DNA of 64,000 nt from Phoronis australis (lineage: Eukaryota; Phoronida; Phoronidae). The stretch lies in the NCBI GenBank assembly GCA_002633005.1, contig NMRA01000512.1:70142-134141 (forward strand), in the 5' to 3' direction. The position numbers and the translations under genes were made by a program. Below the pieces are notes generated by a model. It made no database searches. It was given only the letters and a program-made list of their open reading frames with translations, and was not told where the DNA came from. Positions 58,004 through 64,000 of the stretch are shown one piece after another. The stretch's first letter is position 1; every line of letters begins with the position of its first letter.

Positions 58004-58278
58004 NATATTGTACTCCTGGTCCCACGAATGTCTCTGATCTTGTTGATTTGGCGGCCATTTTGTTTATGCAAATTAAATGGTCAAAAACTCGAAATCCAGC
58101 TTGGGAACAGGCATAATCGAAATCAGCACACCATAATTATGCTAAAAAGTTAGGTTCTCCACTTTTACTAAAAAATGCCTCTAACATGCACATTTTTCAG
58201 AAATGCGTCTAGACTACTATAGGTGTGAGTGATATTGGAATTGGGAATTCTGAGTAACAATAATTTATCATTTTTCAG

Positions 58279-61200
58279 AATGGTCTGCAGCCAAACGAAG
58301 ATCTGGATACTGTTGGATTGAACTTGACGGTTGAAGCAGGTGATTATCTTTCTAAGAAAAAGTTGGACGAGCAAGAAAAAAAAAATAAGTACATTGGAAG
58401 TGTTAGCTATGATGAAATTCTTGCCATAACTCATTCGCAGTTTCCAACTCGAGAGGTCCCTGCCTTGATGAGGGCATAATCCTTCCTTGGATGTCTGAGC
58501 TAACTTATATTTTTATGCGCCCACATATTTATATGTGGACGCGTTATAAAATTTTGAAGTCTCCTCTGAATACATTTTACAGCTTTTAATGCCCTGGGCA
58601 CAATTAGGTAACTGGAAAATTGTGGTGAGGGGTAATCCTGAACAAGCAATTCAGCCTAGCGTGTCGGGATTAACATCCAATAAAATGGGACAGTGCAGTT
58701 ATTTTCCCCACCTGAATAAGCCAAAGTGGTCTTGAAAGTGGTTGCTCTTTATTCACAAAGGGAAGGGAACACCTGTGATGCGAGTGCTTCATGTCGTACG
58801 AGACTGGCATTCCCCCGCTAAGACATAAGCACTCTCTTGAAAGTGTTTCGTGTCGATATGGGATTGGGTGTGGGTGTTAAGGGGCTCGCAGGTGGACATG
58901 GGCATTAACCTGGACCGATGTAGTACCTGTGCCAGTAACGATTGCATTTTATTTGTTCAATTTTAATTATATCTGACTGCAGCACTTTGACAAACTAACA
59001 TGTCAGGAACTCCTTCATATATCTACATCGTCCATGTTAACACTGGAATGTACATTCTTTCTTTTTTAGTCTTGTATCAGAATTTGGTGTTAATACTGGA
59101 GATGAAGACGCAAAAGGTATGATTGTGAGCTCGCATAGGCGAGTAACAATGTCTTACTGATTTATATTGAAGTGAGTAATTTAAGTAGTTAAGTGTTGGA
59201 GAATTGTGTGTTGGTATAAGGTTCTTGTATGGGTTGCTTAATCATCGCTGATGTTAGCTCAAAATGAGGCTGCGTACCCTAAGTAGGTCCAACCACTTAG
59301 CCAATGATGAACGTTATCCCTGTCTGACGATATATTCTGGAGTCAAAGTGAATTCCTCGTTTCTGAGGTTTGTGGTGGATGCAGGTGGGCGACGGGTTTC
59401 GCTTTGCTAAGTAATGAAAGCTCTGACGGAACCCAAGATTGTGTCGATTGACATTTAGCGTTGTGGAATGTGTTTACACTCGAGTGTCCTTGAGTATTAC
59501 AGAGGTATACAGCTATGACTTAGTTTTACTTTCCTTTTCTTTTAGACTCTGCTTGTGCAAATCATGCCAGCGATCTGCAGACTGAATTGGTATGTATTGT
59601 GTTGTTGGTGCATGCATTTTTGTTCTTCATCTTAAGAGCAACTTACAAACGAGAGGTTCTTGCATAATTTGGATCCAACTGAATGGATAAATTTTATCCT
59701 AGTGCAAGTCTGATCTGAAGGGTCAGCTTCTGGAGTTGAAATAGGTTCTGCGGAAGTTGTAAAGAAATAAGAGTGGTGTTATGCAAGTTTTAGTCTAGTC
59801 TTATTTCCTTACGGCCAACAGGGTAGTTTTTAGAGGTACTTTTAGTCATTAATGTTAGTGGTTTGCTTTCTTAGTTCATAATATCTGAACAATGTGGCTT
59901 TTGCACTTACGGTCTCTGTACTCGGTGCATTTTGAGTTAGAGAATATCGCCCAATCTGGTAATCACAGCCACATGGTTTAAATCAGACAAATGTAGCGGA
60001 AACTGTGAACTATGGAATGCACTTGCTCACATATCTAAACAACAATCCAGGGCTCTTACAATTTCTGAATGAAAATCACAAGTGTCCTGGTGTGAGTGCA
60101 GTCTCATAGTTGCAGCTTATCATAGTCAAATGAGTACGCATTATAATAGGATAATTGGCATGTCAGCTGACCTCGCCTAGTGCAGGACAAGGGTTAAGTA
60201 GCCTGTGTTTGTCCTTGGATGCTTGTTATGATGATATTTTCCCCAACTGATCGATATATGCAGATCTTGTGCTATTACCAAGCCAGAACAAATCTGAACA
60301 AGCATATCATTTCCATATGAACCATGGTATGTTTCATAGGGCCTCTATTGTCTCTCTGACTTAACAAACTCTTGTGTTACAGGTCTTGTGATCTGCTGAA
60401 GTCACCAATCAGCTGTGGTAAGTGTTGTCAACTGTGGATCTGTGTTCACTCTCGTTATGTTGAGAGTTCATTCATGAGAAACCTGAGGTACCAACAACTT
60501 GCTGCAATTTTTTTTTTATAATATTGTCTTTGGTACTTCCAGTTCTGTTCAACACGGGTAGTTCATAGTATCGTTGTTTCTTTGCTTTTATGTTGTGGCG
60601 ATGAGGACACCAAACAAACATGACTGCAACCCATGATGTTTTAATTATACGCTATACTGAGCCACACATGCTAGCATAATGACCTCTACTTGTAATATCT
60701 CAATCTTAGTTGTTATGTGATAGCTCTGTCATACATTGTGATTAAATTTTGCTATTGCTTGTTTTTTAGATCGTCTGTCCCAGAAGCGCAGTCATTCTTT
60801 ACATTACTACACGATGATGCAACATTTGGTTCCAAGGTGTGTAGTTCATTCTCAGTTTGTCCATAGCCACATCTAGCAGAACTAGCAGTGAATTTAGAGA
60901 TCTCGTGTCGTAACTTTTCATTTCCATGAGCCGATGCAGATTAGAGCTCTTTGATTTCTTTTGCAACTCTGTTCTCCACCATCACAAATTTTATGATGTG
61001 TAGTTAAAGGTAACCATAGTGTCCGCTGTGACTGGCTGAGCTTCGCCAGTTGATGTCTGGATAACGTGTGGGTTGAGATGATGACCAAGTACCGTGCACC
61101 AATCTGATGTATTGTGTTGATAACGGTTTACCACCTGTCTGACTCAACCTCTTGTTTAGGAAAGTTGAAGTAGAAATCTTGTTGTACATTGAAGCAGACC

Positions 61201-63725
61201 AGAATCAGTAACAGTTGATGTCTCTGTGTTTCAGATGGAGTTGTTTATTCTTTAGCCAAGTGTGTTGTAATCACAGTCACTGTTGTTGTAAGTATTTTTT
61301 GTGTCTAGATTGTTTCGTTAGCTTGCACTTCACCAACTGCTATGCCAGAATAAGTCTTTTACCACTGTTGAGCATGCCCGCAGAACTTCTGAGAATAGCT
61401 GATAGGACCTATGATTTGGAACTTGGCAATGGTAACTTTGATTTAGTGTTCCAATATGACGTGTCTTAGTCAGCTCCAGCAGGTTTGATAGGCTTCACAT
61501 GACAGATCAAATCTGAGTTGCCATTATGGCAAAGTGGTCAAACAAGAGGCAACTGTATTGTAGAACTTGTCAGCAAAAATGCTGCTAGGAAAGCACACTA
61601 CATTGCGTTTACTTCTATGAAAAACTAAGGTAACTTGCGTGCCTGTCGGCTCGTCGTGTGATTTCAGTGTACAGTTGATGTTCTTTTCAATATGGGGGAC
61701 TGAAGTGGCGGTGTAGAGTGTATTATGATGAGAAAAATTTATCATTCGCAGTTTCATACTGAACACTATGATGAATTAAAGCTCTGAAGTTGTGTTGTGA
61801 CCGTATTGACTATAATTGATGCCGTGTTCACTGTTCTTATATTTGGACTTCTTTGCAGGAGCAAGCAATCACATTTTTGCCAGAAGTAAATGTTAAGGTA
61901 GGTTGGTGTATTCTTATTTTGTGCAAAGTGTGGGTTGATTTTAAGTTAGTTGGGAATTATTAAAGTATTTGCTATAACCTTCAAAGCAACTTTCTCTAGT
62001 GTCATTAACGCTCTGTGTTTGGTAGCCTGATTGAAGGCAGTGTTGGCAGTGATGAAATTTTTGCCATAACTCATTCGCAGTTTCCAACTCGAGAGGTCCC
62101 TACCTTGATGAGGGCACAAACCTTCCTTGGATGTCTGAGTCAACACGTGCTTCATACTATAACTGAACAATCAGGTTGGACGTGATAGATTATAAGTGTA
62201 ACTGAATTGTTTGACTTTTTCAGACAACATCGAGAGCAAAGTCATTTCTTGTAAGTATTTGTTCGTTTCCCAAGTAGAGCTCATGTCATTGATTGTATGG
62301 TCGGTGTCTTGAAGGAATATATTAACATCCATGAATGCAGTGTTGCCATTGTATTTTATGGTTAACAAGTAGTACGTTTGCCTAGTCTTCAGTTCAGTGT
62401 TGTGATGAGCGCAATATTTGCTATCTGAGTCGTGATGGAAAAAAATCTACCACCTAGATCTCTGATTCACTGGACTTGAAACTTACCTGCAAGAAATCGG
62501 GCATTAGTTTAAACTTGAGTGTTAAAGATGAGCTTTGCTTTCAGCTGAAGTGTTCAAGGGGCTTATTTGACTTCCACGAAGAAAGTTCTGGCCACAAAGT
62601 CCAGGTGAGTAGTGCTTGGAGTAAACCTACTCAAAATTTATTACTTGGATCTATGTTTATTGTGTTCCAGGCTGAGAGGCCTCATGATCATGGATGTCCC
62701 AAATAATAGGTTTCAAAGCATTAATGACCATTGAGTGTTCTTCATAACCCATGAGTACCATTTGGTGAAGGGTGCCCCCATGCCTTCTGATGAAGATTTT
62801 ACAGTATAGGGGGCTCTGCTTGTGCTGTGATGTCATGAATTTCTTCACCTGAACCACTCTTGTGGTGTGTTAGATAATACCTTATACTGAGCACGGGGTT
62901 GCGGTTTTATACAGAGCACATCAATTCAACAGGCTGTATATTCAATAGTTCGTACTTTGATTTTGTAGGTGACGAGGTTTTGCCTCCGGATAGCTGTTAG
63001 TGTTCTTGGGAGCAAAGGTATGTTCTATATTGATAGTTAAGTTCGAACCTCTAATTCATGTTTCACAATTAGTGTTAAACATTTGGGGACCCTGGTTTTC
63101 CATTTCCAAAAACAAAAATTCCCAGGCAGAACAAACCGAATTATTTTCCATTTTGTAAATCCACCATTCCATTATAGTATTTCAAAATTATAAAAAAAGA
63201 AGATAATCTAGGAATTACCTTTTTTCTGCTGTTATGATGCAGTGTTTCACGGATAACTTACTGCAGGATTGGTTTGTTTTCTAAATTATAGTAAAAAAAC
63301 AGCATCGCCTTAACGAATGAACAGCAACTTAATGGTTGTCCGGTCTGTTTTTGCTTGTGTATTCAGACTTCTATTTGCTAACTTCCTGTGGTATTTTGAG
63401 TGTGTGCTTAGATGTGTGGCAGCCAAAAAATCTTGAGTTCGCCCAATACTCTCCCGTTCTTTGTATTCTCTCCGTTTTCTGTCGTTACGGAAAACTGAGA
63501 TCTCTAGACTACAGTCTGGCGTCTTTGTGAATCAATTTTAACAGTGTTACTGTTAGTATTTGGCACAGTGATGATGATTTCATAGTTCAACTGAAAATTC
63601 ATGCTGCATAAATTTTCGCCCCTATCTGATACTGTGCCGGGTTTTTGGTATTGTTAAAGACCCTATTAAATGTTTTTCTTAGGTATCATTCTTGCATGCC
63701 TTTGTCTATTTCAGGTGGAGCCTAG
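58279..63725 (+). CDS. Unidentified multi-exon gene, candidate exons
   Basis: I do not recognise this gene. Short open segments with AG/GT borders occur about every 0.3-0.9 kb: 58279-58339 (open to 58479), 59070-59116, 59546-59589, 60383-60417, 60770-60836, 61235-61287, 61859-61897, 62224-62250, 62458-62604, 62969-63017 and 63715-63774. Four consecutive ones (61859-61897, 62224-62250, 62458-62604, 62969-63017) join in phase; the best is 62458-62604 (49 codons, containing LTCKKSGISLNLSVK and LCFQLKCSRGLFDF). In that frame the last segment would stop at 63723-63725. The upstream segments cannot all be joined in one frame, so some are wrong or alternatively spliced. It could be a fast-evolving lineage-specific gene or partly chance open sequence. 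Confidence 0.35.
58405..58498 (+). repeat. ~95-bp repeated module (also at 57770-57862 and 62050-62142)
   Basis: A segment containing CCATAACTCATTCGCAGTTT then CCAACTCGAGAGGTCCCT and TTCCTTGGATGTCTGAG. The 57.8-kb copy is the allelic duplicate. The 62.05-kb copy is a true second locus with about five differences. The 58.4- and 62.05-kb copies read in one plus frame (ITHSQFPTREVP), though stops lie close downstream. Confidence 0.8.
58517..58543. repeat. Palindromic hairpin
   Basis: GCGCCCACATATTTATATG then TGGACGCG folds into an almost perfect stem. The same sequence is in the other haplotype near 57881-57907. Possibly a transposon end; function unknown. Confidence 0.6.
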
Positions 63726-64000
63726 CAGCAGGTTGATTCTTAGGAACAGCAAGTTAGTAAATTTTGGAACCAAGGTTGCGATTCGTGATTAAACTTGATA
63801 AAAAAATTATTTGACTGATAAGTTTGCGAAAATACTTGTAGAGCTTACTGCAAATTAATGTTCCCAGTTGTGTTGTTGATGTTGTACTTAGTGGATGTTT
63901 AGATCTGTGTTAGCCATAGCCATTGATTTCTTCAATAGCATGAATGATTTAGGATGTAGTATAACTATTTCTGTGCTCGCTTCTGATTATAACTATGCTG

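Larger units (their letters stand above)
55264..58216. mobile_element. Long-TIR transposon split by a gap and a misplaced haplotype
   Basis: The left end TAGTCTAGACGCATTTC starts at 55264 and the inverted right end GAAATGCGTCTAGACTA ends at 58216. About 180 bases of each arm mirror each other, including AAACAAAATGGCGGCCAAAT in the left arm and its inverse in the right. CTA at 55261-55263 and 58217-58219 is the target duplication: the empty site CACCTATAGGTG occurs once at about 57576-57587. The real element is 55264-55709, then unknown sequence, then 58005-58216; 56416-58003 is not part of it. Confidence 0.75.

Noticed and set aside
63715-63774. HYDIN/DLEC1-like ciliary protein, from LRNSKLVNFGTK in the last candidate exon
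   Set aside because: Only one short peptide suggests it, it is in a frame that does not join the preceding in-phase exons, and no other segment agrees.

Overview
The window is animal (metazoan) nuclear DNA. Small exons with canonical GT..AG introns encode recognisable animal proteins, there are tRNA-like SINE and inverted-repeat transposon remnants, and there are no bacterial-type operons. The proteins resemble their vertebrate orthologues closely. Together with this gene set, that suggests a slow-evolving, highly heterozygous invertebrate, possibly a deuterostome such as amphioxus or a hemichordate; the species is inference.

Layout: (1) 1-628 is an assembly gap. (2) 2103-9786, plus strand: a flotillin-1 gene whose first coding exon is not visible. 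(3) 11497-22445, minus strand: GTF3C5 (TFIIIC subunit 5), complete in nine coding exons, its introns full of transposon remnants. (4) 24160-41907, plus strand: SKIV2L/SKIC2, the cytosolic Ski-complex helicase, in 22 visible coding exons. (5) 44789-49193, minus strand: HSPA5 (BiP/GRP78), complete in seven coding exons, with a signal peptide, a KDEL end and ER-stress promoter motifs upstream. (6) 50-53 kb: no gene that can be supported. (7) 53-58.6 kb: transposon-rich DNA in which two haplotypes appear to be assembled one inside the other, around a 706-base gap. (8) 58.3-63.8 kb, plus strand: short splice-flanked open segments of an unidentified gene, four of which join in phase.

The four named genes alternate in orientation. 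FLOT1 and GTF3C5 converge, GTF3C5 and SKIV2L diverge from about 1.7 kb, and SKIV2L and HSPA5 converge. They are functionally unrelated housekeeping genes (membrane microdomains, Pol III transcription, RNA decay, ER folding). Their human orthologues lie in two MHC-paralogous regions: FLOT1 and SKIV2L at 6p21.3, GTF3C5 and HSPA5 at 9q33-q34. The window therefore reads as a piece of unduplicated proto-MHC linkage.

The most unusual sequence-level pattern is that in three of the four genes a tandem array starts inside the end of an exon and re-copies that exon's 5' splice site down the intron (FLOT1 about 3.5-4.0 kb, GTF3C5 about 17.6-17.7 kb, SKIV2L about 32.7-33.0 kb).
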